A DNA stretch of 64,000 bases from Ianthella basta (lineage: Eukaryota; Porifera; Demospongiae; Verongiida; Ianthellidae). The notes beneath the pieces are model-generated. The model had not been told where the DNA came from, searched no databases, and saw only the letters and a program-made list of their open reading frames with translations. Position 1 is the stretch's first letter. Every line of letters starts with the position of its first letter. Below are positions 32,715 to 44,343 of this stretch, in pieces. The stretch is taken from assembly GCA_964019415.1 (NCBI GenBank), contig OZ025879.1, positions 2,856,794 to 2,920,793 of the forward strand, written 5' to 3'. Both the position numbers and the translations under genes were made by a program.

Positions 32715-34802
32715 ATGATGAACGGAGCTGATCTGGACAGATTAGCTTTCCGTCATCGGCTGATGCAAGTTTCGGAGCAGCTCGAGAGCGATGACGTACG
32801 CACGCTGAAATCCCTCTTTACCCGGAAGCTAACGGCGAAGAAAAGGCACACTGTGACGGAAGGATACGAGCTGTTCGCCGCTCTCGAAGAAAAGGGAGAA
32901 TTGACAACGGATGAATATAGTGGAGTGCTTAGGGACCTGTTCGAGACCCTTGGACGAGACCCAGAGTTGTGTGTGGCCGAGTTTGAGAAAGGTTTGGCGG
33001 AATCTCGGAAAGCCCTGTCTGCTGTTCCTCATATCTGTACTTTGACCAGGGATTCGCCGGAAGACCTGTATGAAGCCTATTCGCAGTGTCTCGTTCATCT
33101 GGGCGACAATCTTGCACGGGAAGATGGAAGCCTGCAAAAGGTGGTGTACATGTGTCCTCAGCTGCCACTGAAGTATCTAGAGGCCATCCAAGACGGGCAC
33201 GCCCTCTTCCGCAAACTTGAGGAAAAGGGTTTGATTCGGTGCTGGTGTCTGTCCTACCTGTACGTGTGTTTTCTTGCAGCTGAGCGGATTGATTTGTGCA
33301 ATGAAGTTGAGCAGCATAGTGAATTGGCAAAACAAAGGCTTTTCCAATCAAGTGCTCCTGAATGTGTGAATGGTGGTAGATTTCCCTCACTCTCCTTAAA
33401 GTGGCCATGGAGACGACCCCTGATTTCGTCTGAGCAGCCCATCAGTGTTGAGGATGTGCAAGATTCGCCCCACCCTGCTGGCAAGGGAAGCTTATCAGGG
33501 GCATCAGCCAGTAGGATCACTGTCTTTGACCACAGATTGTACTGTTGGATGGAGGCTGCGCTATCCAGCAAGGTCATATTTGGCATCCTAGCATTTGCCA
33601 TTTTGCTTAGCTGTCTGCTGTCAGTCGTCAACTATCCCATAGACAAGGCTTTCTGCAACGGTTACACGGCTACACACAATTTGCTAGCAAGACTTACTGT
33701 ATGTGGCACCATACCATCTTATGTCATCTGGCGAATATCAAGGACCATCACCAGGAGCAAACTGAAATCCTGTAAGCTGTTGAATCGAGCTTGGAATGAG
33801 GAGTATTGCAAAGTATTTGAACGGATTATCACCAGTTTGTCAACGAATAATGAGGACAATGATCTTGAAGGTAAATCAACTGTGGAAAAGGTTAACACCA
33901 TTCTCACACGGAAACTGGTATCCGTTACTGTGACCTCTGTAGTGCAATCAGCAGTTTCTGCTATAGGATTCTTCTTGCTGCATGCAGCCAGCTGGTACAC
34001 ATTTGCGGGTCTGACAGACACAGTCACACGATGCTTCTGCCTCATCATGATTCTAGCCTATTTTGCAACCAATGCTTTAGTGGGGGCTGTTCTTACACTG
34101 TACCTGTTTGAGATGCGAGTCCGTGAGTACCTCCTTTATGTCATCCACTACTCGGGAAAGAAAGTACGGCCACTCTGTGATGATGCACGTGAATTGAAGA
34201 AGGTGCTAGATGAGCGATGGTGGGAGATGAACATTGCCTGGAAGATTCCCTCCTTCTTCTACCTTGCATTGCTTGCATCCAGCCTGTACTTCCAAGCTCC
34301 CTTTTTCTGCGCTGGCGGCAAGACGATTTCATTCACTGAGGATGACCTGCAGGACCTGCCTCGCTATTGGCTCTTCTGGGTGATCATAAGCTTCGTCGGC
34401 TACATCTTTGCGTACAGCTACTGGACCTTCATCTATGGCCGTATAGTGGCCATTGTGACATTGATAGTGGACATCTTGTTTGTGCTTCTCATGCGTGTGG
34501 GCAGCAGCAGTTACCCGAAATGGGCTGGCCTCACGCATATCGTAGTAGTGCTGTGCCCGCTTGCAGCCCACTTGTCTACTCACTACATCGCCTGTGTCCA
34601 CATCTGGCTGCAAACCCATTTCCGACTGAAGTCCCCGGGACAGAAATCACAAGCTATTCTACCCGTGTTTCAACTAGCTGTTCGTAAACCACTGTTTGTT
34701 TTGAATTTTGTGATGTGTCTGTCCCTTGTTACTCTGTCTGTCTGTACTTTAGTTAAGGAGTATCAGTCGCTGACCACCTTTTCCAATTCCACAGCTTTCT
34801 AG
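32715..34802 (+). CDS. Tandem death effector domain protein with polytopic membrane region, gene 1
   Basis: A single uninterrupted frame of 695 aa. Residues ~8-92 form a death effector domain: FRHRLMQVSEQL, SDDVRTLKSLF, YELFAALEEKG and LRDLFETLGRDPEL follow the DED helix pattern of FADD and caspase-8. Residues ~115-205 form a second DED with LFRKLEEKGLI and the RxDL signature ERIDLC. A Ser/Pro linker (~206-280) leads to a membrane module with hydrophobic helices near 286-306, 322-340, 402-424, 437-466, 509-528, 551-570, 574-595, 604-632 and 658-680. No signal peptide is visible, so the DEDs should be cytosolic. DEDs polymerise by homotypic contact in apoptosis and immune signalling; the role of this membrane-bound form is unknown to me. 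It is followed by a closely related gene (36831-39245) on the same strand. The start is the first of two adjacent ATGs. Confidence 0.85.
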   Translation: MMNGADLDRLAFRHRLMQVSEQLESDDVRTLKSLFTRKLTAKKRHTVTEGYELFAALEEKGELTTDEYSGVLRDLFETLGRDPELCVAEFEKGLAESRKALSAVPHICTLTRDSPEDLYEAYSQCLVHLGDNLAREDGSLQKVVYMCPQLPLKYLEAIQDGHALFRKLEEKGLIRCWCLSYLYVCFLAAERIDLCNEVEQHSELAKQRLFQSSAPECVNGGRFPSLSLKWPWRRPLISSEQPISVEDVQDSPHPAGKGSLSGASASRITVFDHRLYCWMEAALSSKVIFGILAFAILLSCLLSVVNYPIDKAFCNGYTATHNLLARLTVCGTIPSYVIWRISRTITRSKLKSCKLLNRAWNEEYCKVFERIITSLSTNNEDNDLEGKSTVEKVNTILTRKLVSVTVTSVVQSAVSAIGFFLLHAASWYTFAGLTDTVTRCFCLIMILAYFATNALVGAVLTLYLFEMRVREYLLYVIHYSGKKVRPLCDDARELKKVLDERWWEMNIAWKIPSFFYLALLASSLYFQAPFFCAGGKTISFTEDDLQDLPRYWLFWVIISFVGYIFAYSYWTFIYGRIVAIVTLIVDILFVLLMRVGSSSYPKWAGLTHIVVVLCPLAAHLSTHYIACVHIWLQTHFRLKSPGQKSQAILPVFQLAVRKPLFVLNFVMCLSLVTLSVCTLVKEYQSLTTFSNSTAF

Positions 34803-35364
34803 TGGTATTTATGTCATTTGTATCCTATGCGTTATGTACATTTTTATATATGATACATATGTGTGCTATTGTATTATGTTCATATGGTGTTATATTTATT
34901 CTATAACAATATTTTCACATTATAATTATGTGCAGTGGTGTCATGGTTTCTTGTATCATGTCCCATGTACACATTTGCAATGCATGGAGGTGTATGTGTA
35001 TGTCAGTCAATTCACTCAGAGTTCCATTATCGATACATGACGGGATGCAGAATCCCTAATATACTGATAGCATCATAGACGTCGACAGTTGAGACCACAT
35101 CTATGCCTGAAGTGGACTGTATGGCTTCATGCATACGTATGTATAATATGGTACTGTCCATTCCATAGTAGAGACACTAGTAAATATAAAGAATGATCAC
35201 ATCTGACCAGATCGAAACCCAAAATTAAAAGAAAGAATGCTAAACCCCAGTCCTGAGGGCTTAGTCTGGTGTCTATGCCACATATGATTATGTGAATCTC
35301 ATCGATATCCCTTGCATAAATAATACTTGCCTCAATTATATATTCATTCCCCTATTTATAATGA

Positions 35365-35520
35365 CAGTGGAACCTGTCTAAGATGGTCACTGTGTTAGGC
35401 AGCCACCTCGAAACAGCTAGCCTCCCTGGCTCCCATTGGCGCTAAAACACTGCAGTCTACCTCTGTAGAGTAGCCACCTCTCTATAAAGTTCAGTTAGAG
35501 CTGGCAGTTAGAGCACTTTC
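35365..35520. mobile_element. CAGTGGAACCTG MITE, copy 2 (right end degraded)
   Basis: Begins CAGTGGAACCTGTCTAAG and shares internal blocks (gcagtctacctctgtagag, gccacctctctata) with the copies at 27090 and 39445. The right terminus is not recognisable. Confidence 0.6.
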
Positions 35521-35716
35521 CTGCTAGCTCTATGGCACCCACTGACACACCCACCCCCTCCCATACTCAATGATTTGTACTTCTTTGGTTTCTTGTATTA
35601 CAGCTGAAGACCTACGGATCAAAACACCCTGTGACCTATTGAGGTTGATGCTGTGCTTAAAGCTCACTAATTTGCCCAATTTCATCGTTACCTGACCACA
35701 CAGTATGAATCTCTTA

Positions 35717-35808
35717 GTCTGGCCTGCAAGACAGTCCCGTAAGTGCCCAGTAGGCGTGTTCCCTTCCGTGCCTACTGGGCACTTATGGGATGGTCTAGCA
35801 GGCCAGAC
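35717..35808. mobile_element. Foldback MITE flanked by TA
   Basis: Ends GTCTGGCCTGC and GCAGGCCAGAC are inverted repeats. The inner arms (aagtgcccagtaggc and its complement) are also paired. TA flanks both ends. Confidence 0.7.
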
Positions 35809-35937
35809 TACAAATCTCTATGATATCATGACCCATACAGAAACATGCACAGTACTGATGATGGAGCTGGATTCGATTGCTAGACTCTGCAGGTATTTAT
35901 TGTTCAATCAATTGGGACTAGTAGTACAGCCTATAGG

Positions 35938-36206
35938 CAGTGGCGCATCTACACCAGGGCCTATGCCCTGGTCAACTTTTCTTGTGCCCTGGTAAACTAG
36001 CCTAACCTGTAGCCTAGTAACTGAGATGGAGTGGTCACTATTGGATTTATCCTCGGAATGCACCTCAGAACACTCAAAATCCTCAATATTTCATTGGGGG
36101 CACGTCCCAGACCCCCCTGAGGGGGTATGGGGGCCTTGGCCTGAGGTGGTAGGCCCAGAGAGCCCACCAGGTGCCCGGGTTACTCAAAATTTTAGATACG
36201 CCACTG
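35938..36206. mobile_element. hAT-like MITE with 8-bp target duplication
   Basis: Ends CAGTGGCGCATCTA and TAGATACGCCACTG are inverted repeats. The flanking octamers cctatagg and cttatagg match at 7 of 8 positions, as expected for a hAT-type target-site duplication. There is no transposase frame. Confidence 0.75.
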
Positions 36207-36830
36207 CTTATAGGGTGCAGGAGTTGGGATCAGAGTTAATTCATGCCATAATATAGCTAGTACCATCCAGTACAGCTTAGGTAGAACTATAGAGTCAAGC
36301 AGAGTCATGCTGGCCCTTTAATACATGCACTAGACTGAGAGAGATACAGCTAATATCTGTTCTTGCACCATTGAGGAATTGTTTCTTCCTAAGGTCACAT
36401 GGCATGGTCACATTTAGCTGTGACGTATACACATGGCAGCTATAGCTAGCTAACTCCCTGGCCTTATTGTAGGCTACAGAAGGCAGCCAGCCTCATCAGT
36501 CTCCAAATTCTAGACAGAGCTGCATAAAGATGGCCATCTGTCCAATAAGTCTCTGAACCTGCAAAATCTATGAAACAGTGACCTTGCCACCAACAGTGGA
36601 TCACCCAGCAAGTATATAACAACAGCAGGCTTGTTGAGATTGCGCGCGTTATACAGGTATTCGCATCTGGTCTAATGGCTTCTTGTCTTTGTGTGGCCAC
36701 TCCTGGTCGCCCTTTAAGTTTCCACTACACGTGCACCTGTGCCATAACAGGAATTTGTTTACATGCCCATAATTATACATGCGACCTCATGACCGCTCGT
36801 GACCTCTTCAATACTGTAGGTTGGAATAAA

Positions 36831-39245
36831 ATGTCTGCTGTCGGGGAGTCTAGAAAGGGTAGCACCAGCCCCAGCACGGACACCAAACCGATACCTTTCC
36901 GTCTTCGTATCCAATTGCTGAATTTGTCGCAAAAGCTCAGGAACGAAGACAACCAGCGAGACACCGAATTGGACGTGATGAAGTCGTTCTTTCGGAACAG
37001 AATGCCGGCGGAGCAGTACAACAACATCACTAAAGGTTACGAGTTGTTTGCTTACCTAGAGGAGAACCACTTAATATCGGAAGACAACTTGCAAGCTCTG
37101 GAGTTGCCTCTTGGTGAGTGTGGACGGGGCGGCACGCTGGAGAGATTGTTGCGAGAGGGCGAAAGCGAGTCGGTAGGCTGCCCGCTTAGAGGTGGCGTCA
37201 TGGCAGACCTGGAGGTGTACAGCCCGACGGACACGTCCAAGGTGGAAGAACCCTATCGTCAGTGCCTGGCCCGCGTCGGTAACAGCATCGCTACCAGCGA
37301 CGGATCACTCGCCGAGCTGGTGTATTTGTGTCCAGAGCTTCCCCTCAGCTACTTGGATTCAAAGAAGGTGAGCAATGCCCACGAACTCTTCCGCCACCTC
37401 GAGCAAAAGGGTCTCATCAGTTGTTGGAAGCTATCCTACCTCTACTGTCGCTTGTGGGTCCTACAGCGAAAGGACCTCTGCAAAGAGGTGGAACAGTATG
37501 TGGACAAGGCACGCATGCGCAAGCCCCACATACCAACTCTTGCTGAAAGGACGTCCCAAGATTTTGTGCGATCCTACTCGTACCCAGAGGGAGTGCAGCC
37601 TAAGTCCAACCTGCTGAAGGCCAGTCAAGTGGATTCTTTGCCAGCATCATTGCCAAGATTGAAAAGGCAGGACAGTATAACCCAACAGGACAACACTGGT
37701 CCATGTGTCGGCATGGACAGAGAAGGGACTGAAGGGCAAGGAGGAGGAAGAGATGCCGATGTCGAAAGTACTGATGGTCCTCTTGTCAGATATCCGCCAG
37801 ACGACCCCCATGCGATCCCATGCCCTGAAATCGACAAGCCAGTGGTACAACAGTCTAGAGTTGTCGATGTAACGCAAAATACAGATCAACCGAGGCATCG
37901 AACTGGAACATCAAGTGAGCACAAGAGGCATTTGCTGCATACTAGGCTACCAGATGCCCCTGGCGCAACCCCTGACATTGCATTTTTGAACAAGAAGGTT
38001 TACAAATGGCTGCAGTGGTCACTGTTGTGGAATGTGACCTATGGTTTCTTGTGTGCTCTGATAGCCCTTGTAGCTGTGATGATGGTCGTCAAGCTACTAC
38101 TTGAACTTTCCATCTGTGACTGCGGCACAGCTGTGCTGAATCTAGTTGGCAGGGGTGTCACCCACTTGGTCGTTCCCACCATCACCATCCACATTATGGT
38201 GCAGATAGCGGAGGACCCTGATGTGGGCAAAATGCGTATACTCTACACCTCACGTGAAGCTGAGTTGGTTTTTGAAGCTGTGATTGAGAAGCTCTCATCT
38301 CACAAAGAATTAGAGCAGCTGACGAAAATATCGTCTGTAACAGAGAAAGTGAACAACTTGCTGAACTCCAAATTGTCCTCAATCATGGTAGCGTCTCTCC
38401 TACAATCAACCATTTTCTTTGCAGAGCTGGCATACATAGGGGCTGCCAACTTCCCGCACTTTGAGGGACTAGCCAGTCATGTGGCCGCTGTGTGTAGACT
38501 TGTGCTGATTTTTGGGGCCTTCTTCATCCACCTTGTCACAGGGGTAGCAGTGTGCCTGTACCTGTTTGAGATGCGCCTACGGGAATACCTGGCCCGCGTT
38601 GTGGATGAGGCACACAAGAAGCAATTGAAGTCAGTGGAGCAGGATGCTAAAGAGGCAAGGAAGATTATTCTGAAGCGGTGGAGCACTTTCCAGACTGTGA
38701 TGACCTTTTTGTCGCTGACACATATACTTTTGTTGATGTACAGTATATGGTCTGCTACTCCTTTTCGTTGCTATGGCGACAGTGTCACATTCAATGAAGA
38801 AGAACTGAAGCAAGTCCCATTATCTTGGATTTTGTGGATCATGATTAGTCTGCTCTGTCATGCTGGGGTCTACAACTGTTTCGGCTTCACCACTGGCCGT
38901 GTTATTGCAGTTTTCCTTCAGCTGTTCTCCATGTTACTCTGTCTGATGGACAAAACCAGTCCCAAGTGGGGGCTCATGATACAGATAGCCAACGTCGTCT
39001 ACCCGTGTGCTTCTCTCTTCTGGATCCATGTGTTGGCTTGTCGTAGCATCTACGTCAAGGCAACCTTGAGCCACAGTAGAGAGAACTGCAAACACAAGCA
39101 TTGCATATTGCTCGTGTACAATCTCTTAACTCATGTCCGCTTTCTGTTCCATGCTATTATTGCTGTTGTTATCTTTTTCGTCGTGCCCATAGCTGTATAC
39201 AGGGAACACACACTTTTAACTAAAGGTGTTCACCCTGTGCGTTAA
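36831..39245 (+). CDS. Tandem death effector domain protein with polytopic membrane region, gene 2
   Basis: An intronless frame. I start it at ATG 36831 (preceded by ataaa, followed by the conserved region), giving 804 aa. An upstream in-frame ATG at 36675 would add 52 Cys-rich residues without similarity to gene 1. Residues ~22-110 resemble a DED (FRLRIQLLNLSQKL, YELFAYLEENHLISEDNL), with a degenerate final helix. Residues ~138-225 are a second DED with LFRHLEQKGLI and the RxDL motif QRKDLC. The linker (~230-385) is longer than in gene 1. The membrane module has hydrophobic segments near 400-425, 440-460, 515-537, 552-578, 620-640, 665-684, 688-706, 715-740 and 768-790. Motifs shared with gene 1 include YLFEMR(V/L)REYL, EKVN-LL and SPKW. 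The membrane topology and death-fold placement imply a receptor, channel or scaffold that recruits DED partners; this is inference. Confidence 0.85.
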   Translation: MSAVGESRKGSTSPSTDTKPIPFRLRIQLLNLSQKLRNEDNQRDTELDVMKSFFRNRMPAEQYNNITKGYELFAYLEENHLISEDNLQALELPLGECGRGGTLERLLREGESESVGCPLRGGVMADLEVYSPTDTSKVEEPYRQCLARVGNSIATSDGSLAELVYLCPELPLSYLDSKKVSNAHELFRHLEQKGLISCWKLSYLYCRLWVLQRKDLCKEVEQYVDKARMRKPHIPTLAERTSQDFVRSYSYPEGVQPKSNLLKASQVDSLPASLPRLKRQDSITQQDNTGPCVGMDREGTEGQGGGRDADVESTDGPLVRYPPDDPHAIPCPEIDKPVVQQSRVVDVTQNTDQPRHRTGTSSEHKRHLLHTRLPDAPGATPDIAFLNKKVYKWLQWSLLWNVTYGFLCALIALVAVMMVVKLLLELSICDCGTAVLNLVGRGVTHLVVPTITIHIMVQIAEDPDVGKMRILYTSREAELVFEAVIEKLSSHKELEQLTKISSVTEKVNNLLNSKLSSIMVASLLQSTIFFAELAYIGAANFPHFEGLASHVAAVCRLVLIFGAFFIHLVTGVAVCLYLFEMRLREYLARVVDEAHKKQLKSVEQDAKEARKIILKRWSTFQTVMTFLSLTHILLLMYSIWSATPFRCYGDSVTFNEEELKQVPLSWILWIMISLLCHAGVYNCFGFTTGRVIAVFLQLFSMLLCLMDKTSPKWGLMIQIANVVYPCASLFWIHVLACRSIYVKATLSHSRENCKHKHCILLVYNLLTHVRFLFHAIIAVVIFFVVPIAVYREHTLLTKGVHPVR

Positions 39246-39853
39246 CTAGGCTGCATTCACTCTATCATTTGTTAGTAATGTACGCATGTGCAGATTGTAC
39301 TAAACTGTCGTATCATTTTATTCTCAATTGTGGACAATCTTGTATGAAAGAAAGTTTTGTATTTGCATAACTGTAAGTGTATGTTGTCATGTGCCTTCTT
39401 AATTAACCACATGCATGCAATACAAAAGGTACTGTTTGCTAATGCAGTGGAACCTGCCTAAGATGGTCACTCTGTTACAATATGGTAGGTATAGCCACCA
39501 AGCTTTCTAAAGCAGCCATCATCTCTACCCCAAATAGCACTATAGCATTGCAATTTACCTCTGTAGGGCAGCCACCTTGCGCTCTCTGTGAAGGAGCTAG
39601 CTGGCCCACAGGTGGTTGTCTTAGGCAGGTTTCACTGTATGTCAGTTTGACTGCAGTCTTTGTAGGTATGCAAGTCTCAGAGTATGTATTTTATAGGACA
39701 TTAATATTGCAGCCATAGTCAATGTTTCATTTGTGTCCATAAAAGACATAATTATAGGCATTTGAGGCATGCTGTGTGAAGGCGAGTGAACAACCACGCA
39801 ATGCAAACAACATTATAGTGCAATACAGAAATCATCCCACATTGTGTCATGCA
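39246..39853. other. Spacer between convergent DED-membrane gene 2 and PMPCA
   Basis: Apart from the MITE at 39445-39637 no feature was recognised. The two genes converge here, so both 3' UTRs lie in this interval. Confidence 0.5.
39445..39637. mobile_element. CAGTGGAACCTG MITE, copy 3
   Basis: Begins CAGTGGAACCTGCCTAAG and ends CTTAGGCAGGTTTCACTG, and is followed by TA. It shares interior blocks with the copies at 27090 and 35365. Confidence 0.75.
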
Positions 39854-41185
39854 TTAACTGAATGAAAATAGCCTGCTCTTCTTTGGCAGTGTTCCCCCAT
39901 TGGCCATTGCTTTCTCCACCTCCTCCAGAGGGGGTGCGTGTTGGAGGTCGCCCAGAACAGCTAGAGAAGGACGAGAGTGCAGCATCTTCTCACCAATTCG
40001 GGCCAAGTCTGCAGCTGTGACTTCCTCTGTGGGATGAGGGGGAGGGAAGGGGGCAGGGAGGAAGAGGGGGGAGAGAAGGGGACAGGGAGGGAGATGGGGG
40101 AGGGAAGGGGACAGGGAGGGAGAGGGGGGAGAGAAGGGGACAAGGAGGGAGAGGGGGGAGGGAAGGGGACAGGGAGGGAGATAGGGGGAGGGAAGGGGAC
40201 AGGGAGGGAGACAAGGAAAGGGAAGGGGACAGGGAGGGAGATGGGGGGGGAGGGAAGGGGAGAGGGAGGGAGATGGGGGAAGGAAAGGAGGCAGGGAGGG
40301 AGATGGGAGGAAGGAAGGGGACAGGGAGGGAGAGGGGGGAAGGGAAGGGGACAGGGAGGGAGATGGGGGGAGGGAAGGGGACAGGGAGGGAGATGGGGGA
40401 AGGGAAGGGGACAGGGAGGGAGATGGGGAGAAGGAAAGAGACAGGGAGGGAGATGGGGGGGAGGGAGATGGGGGAAGGGAAGGAGGCAGGGAGGGAGATG
40501 GGAGGAAGGAAGGGGACAGGGAGGGAGAGGGGGAAGGGAAGGGGACAGGGAGGAAGATGGGGGGGAGGGAAGGGGACAGGGAGGGAGATGGGGGGAGGGA
40601 AGGGGATAGGGAGGAAGATGGGGGGGAGGGAAGGAGACACAGGGAGGGAGATGGGGGGAGGGAGGGAAGGGGATGGGGGGAGATGTGAGGAGGGAGTGGA
40701 CACAGGGGGTCAAGGGGGAAGGAATGGGATGGTGGCTGGGATTAGATGAAAGGAGTAATGCATCTGTTTGATCACCATCTAGCTGACTAGGTATGTTGAT
40801 GGAGAGACAAACATTGTGACTGTACTGCTTAAACAGAATCAGAATGTGCGTACACCGACACATGCACTCCGGTAGACGCCTACATTAGTCAGTATCAACT
40901 ACAGGCACTGTAATGTGAGTATACCCACCTATCTTGGCACACAGCTCTTCTGCTGAAATCACTGCATTGTACTCTAAGACTTGCCTGCAGATGGGGAAAC
41001 ACATCAGTGAGTGCATCAACACGAGACACAGCTCCAGTGTATCATCTATACCACACTGCAGAGCTGTTATACTGCCTGTTTAGGTGCATATAAGAACATG
41101 AACATGTGTATGACAAGGAGTGCATGCAGTTGTGCACATCTGAGTGTGCGAACGCGCGTGCGTGTGTGTGTGTGTGTGTGTGTGT

Positions 41186-41262
<77 letters not shown>

Positions 41263-41865
41263 CACGTGTGTGGGTGTGTGCTGGTCCACCTGGCCACATT
41301 TTCAAACTGGATGAGTCTTGACTCGAGATTCATCATGAGGTTTGATTGAAGCTGCTTCTTTGCTCTGGCTACATCACCCTGAGAAAAGACAGACAGGCAG
41401 GCAGACAGACAGACAGGCAGATGGGTGAACAGAGACACAGATGTGGTGGCTAGCACACTCAAATCTTGTGTGTGGACCCCACCCATTGTCGCAGAAAGGA
41501 CTGCATGAGCATGAGGCTAACAACAACTACACAACAACAATAAAGTGCTACAAATAGCAGAGTACATAAAACTACTGAGCTACTGTTCAGAAATGAGGTG
41601 CTGGACACACTACACATAACGCTAGTGATGTGCTAAAGGATGGTCTAGGGAGAGGAGCATTCAAGGCTTGCTTAAATGAATGGTTAGGAAAGAGCAAGTC
41701 AATATGGCAAGCTGTACCTTAGCCGGCTTTGTTGCCATGCTGAAGAACTGTTTACAGAGGATCTCTGTAAGGCGGCGTGTCTGTGGGTGAGCAAGAGACA
41801 CTGACTGCAGTTGGGTACATCTGGCGATGCTTCATCATCCCAAACCATCACACCCACACACACAA

Positions 41866-41897
<32 letters not shown>

Positions 41898-44310
41898 CAT
41901 CCACCCACCCACCCACACACCCACACATGCACACGCACACACCATCCACCCACCTACTCGCACACATACCCGCACACACACACACACGCGCATGCACACA
42001 CACACACACCCACACACACACCATCCACCCACACATGCATGCCGCCTGTGTATTGTGTGTGTGCTGCCACTTACATCAGATGGTGCTGCACTTCCAAACA
42101 GACAGAAGAGCCCTGCATCTGACGAGCTGAAGTTCTGTGCCAGTGCTGAGTACACCAGGTGATACTGGTTGAGCACGTTGAGGTACAGCTGGCTGTACAT
42201 ACCCTTTCCCGGACCACCGGCAGAAAAGGACCCGCCCCCACCCATTAATGTGTTCATGACGGCAAAGGCGTATAGATCAGGGTGGAAGTAGTCCACTCCT
42301 TCCATGGCTAACACAACGTGGTTGAGGTCTGGGAGGGGGTTAGGACCCACCACTGGTGGAGCAGAGCGGTGCAGCTGAAATGGCACAGGGCAGGGAGAGA
42401 CCACAGGGTACAAATGAATGCAAATGAATGTGAGAGTAACAAGTGGCAGATGGGGTTAGTAGCCAATAGAAAGCTTACGCATATACAGAATGGACACAAA
42501 GAACCACATTGTCAGCCTCAAGAAATTAACACACACAGACAAGAGGAGCATGAAGGCAGACACACTGTTGCTTCAACCCAGTCCAATTCTCCCTGCTTGC
42601 CACCTTTACTCACAGTTTTTTCTCCCCCAGTGTACTGAGCAATGGACTCATCCACTGGCAATGGATCCACCTCCCATGACCTCCTCGGCTCCAAAAAGTG
42701 CTCCTGAGCCAGCTCCACCAGCTGGCTGTGATCAACACCACAGCCGGCAATAGCCATGCGCTGTGGGGTGAAGTGCGAGGTGACATACTGCTTCAAGTGA
42801 GACGTCTTAATGAGGGGTAGGTTCTCCTTGGGGCAGAACATTGGGAGACCTAATGTGTTGTCTCTGAAAGCAGCCTGGAGGGGCATGGGTGTAGGGAGGT
42901 GTGCGTGAGGGGTGTGTGGGGGGAGGGGTGTGTGGTTGGAGTGTGTGAGGGGGAGGGAGGTCCATGGCACTGTACATCACATGCACTTCCACCTACAGTC
43001 ACTCTACATGCTGCATCCACCTCATGGTCAGCACTGCCGAGCTGCTACACTCACGTACGTACATGATAGATGAGCTCCTCCAGGAGAGGTTGAGGGTCAG
43101 GTCGCATCAACATGTCCTCCAGTTCAAATTCAACTGCCATCTTCTCCTGTTCCAACTGTTGATGAAGAAGTGTGTTGGGTGAAGGGTTAACACGAGGCAC
43201 ACACTAGGTGCACAGGGTACTGTTATAGTCTCTCCAATAAACATTAGTTACCCTAGCAGTATATACGTACATTAAGGTCAAGCCTTGCAACACCACCTCA
43301 CCTCTTCCTCAGTGAAACGAGGCCGCCAGATCATTTCAGACAGCACCTTCATGACATCAGGTAGACAGTGGGTGTAGGCCGATGCAAGATAAATGACCAC
43401 ATCTCTGCAGAAGGAGACACAGGACAGATTGACAAGTAGAAAGACAGTTGGACAATTTGACACACAAACAGTTCTTCAAGCAGAGGGAAGCACTGACAGC
43501 ATTGACCTATCCAGATACTTCTAACAATGAAGGGGCAAGGCAAGCCCCACCTGTAGTAAATCCAGAGCAAACTGGTGCAATCTGCAATAGGGCTATTTGC
43601 TCCTGTAACAACTAGCTGTTGGCATGGCAACACAATATCGCATGGTCTGTACCTGTACATTATTTGGGGTGGCTAATGATGAGCTCACTACTCCCTCTAG
43701 TGGTAATGGGTGCGAAATGTAGAACACAAAAAGTCATAAATTGTTATAGTGTGAAATTGTTTTCAACTGTGTCAAATCACGCATACCACATCCTCCTACC
43801 TACAGTGCTACCACTATTGTGTGAGATATAACAGTGTAGATGCACTTCTCGTCTACTGGTGCTTGAGATGAGAGAATTAGGGAAAACAGCTACACCAAAT
43901 GCTGCTGTGTGTGGGGGGGGGGGGGGAGGGGGGAGGGGGTGGTCACATTCATTTGGTAGAAATGAGAGTCAATTGCACAGACTTAGTGGCATAGTCTCAG
44001 TCAATAGGTAGGCACTGGCATACAGTAAGACTTCAGCCTCATACTGCCACAAAGCTCTGTGTATGTCTGTGCCCCCTCCAATAGGTGTATACAGTGTAGG
44101 CTGGCTCACCTGAACATCTGACAGTCTACAGTTCCCCCATAGTCATTCATTGCATTGAGGACATGTTCCCTGTCCTTGAAAAGCTCTGTGCTGTTGCCGG
44201 CCATCCGACTGAGTATGTGTGTGACCCCACTGGGGTAGTCGAGCTCACAACGAGAGCCAGCCTTCACAATCACTGTGTGTAAGTGTGTGTGTGTGTGTGT
44301 GGTGTGTGTG

Positions 44311-44343
<33 letters not shown>

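Larger units (their letters stand above)
34803..36830. other. Intergenic region between the two DED-membrane genes
   Basis: No gene was recognised. It holds a degenerate MITE (35365-35520), a foldback MITE (35717-35808) and a hAT-like element (35938-36206). The last 200 bp would be the promoter of DED-membrane gene 2. Confidence 0.5.

Noticed and set aside
36675..36830. Upstream in-frame ATG extending DED-membrane gene 2 by 52 residues
   Set aside because: The extension is Cys/Thr/His-rich, unlike gene 1, and ATG 36831 fits the conserved N terminus better.
39961..40863. Long frames of Pro/Ser/Leu (-) and Gly/Arg/Glu (+)
   Set aside because: They arise from the polypurine minisatellite in the last PMPCA intron; neither resembles a known family.
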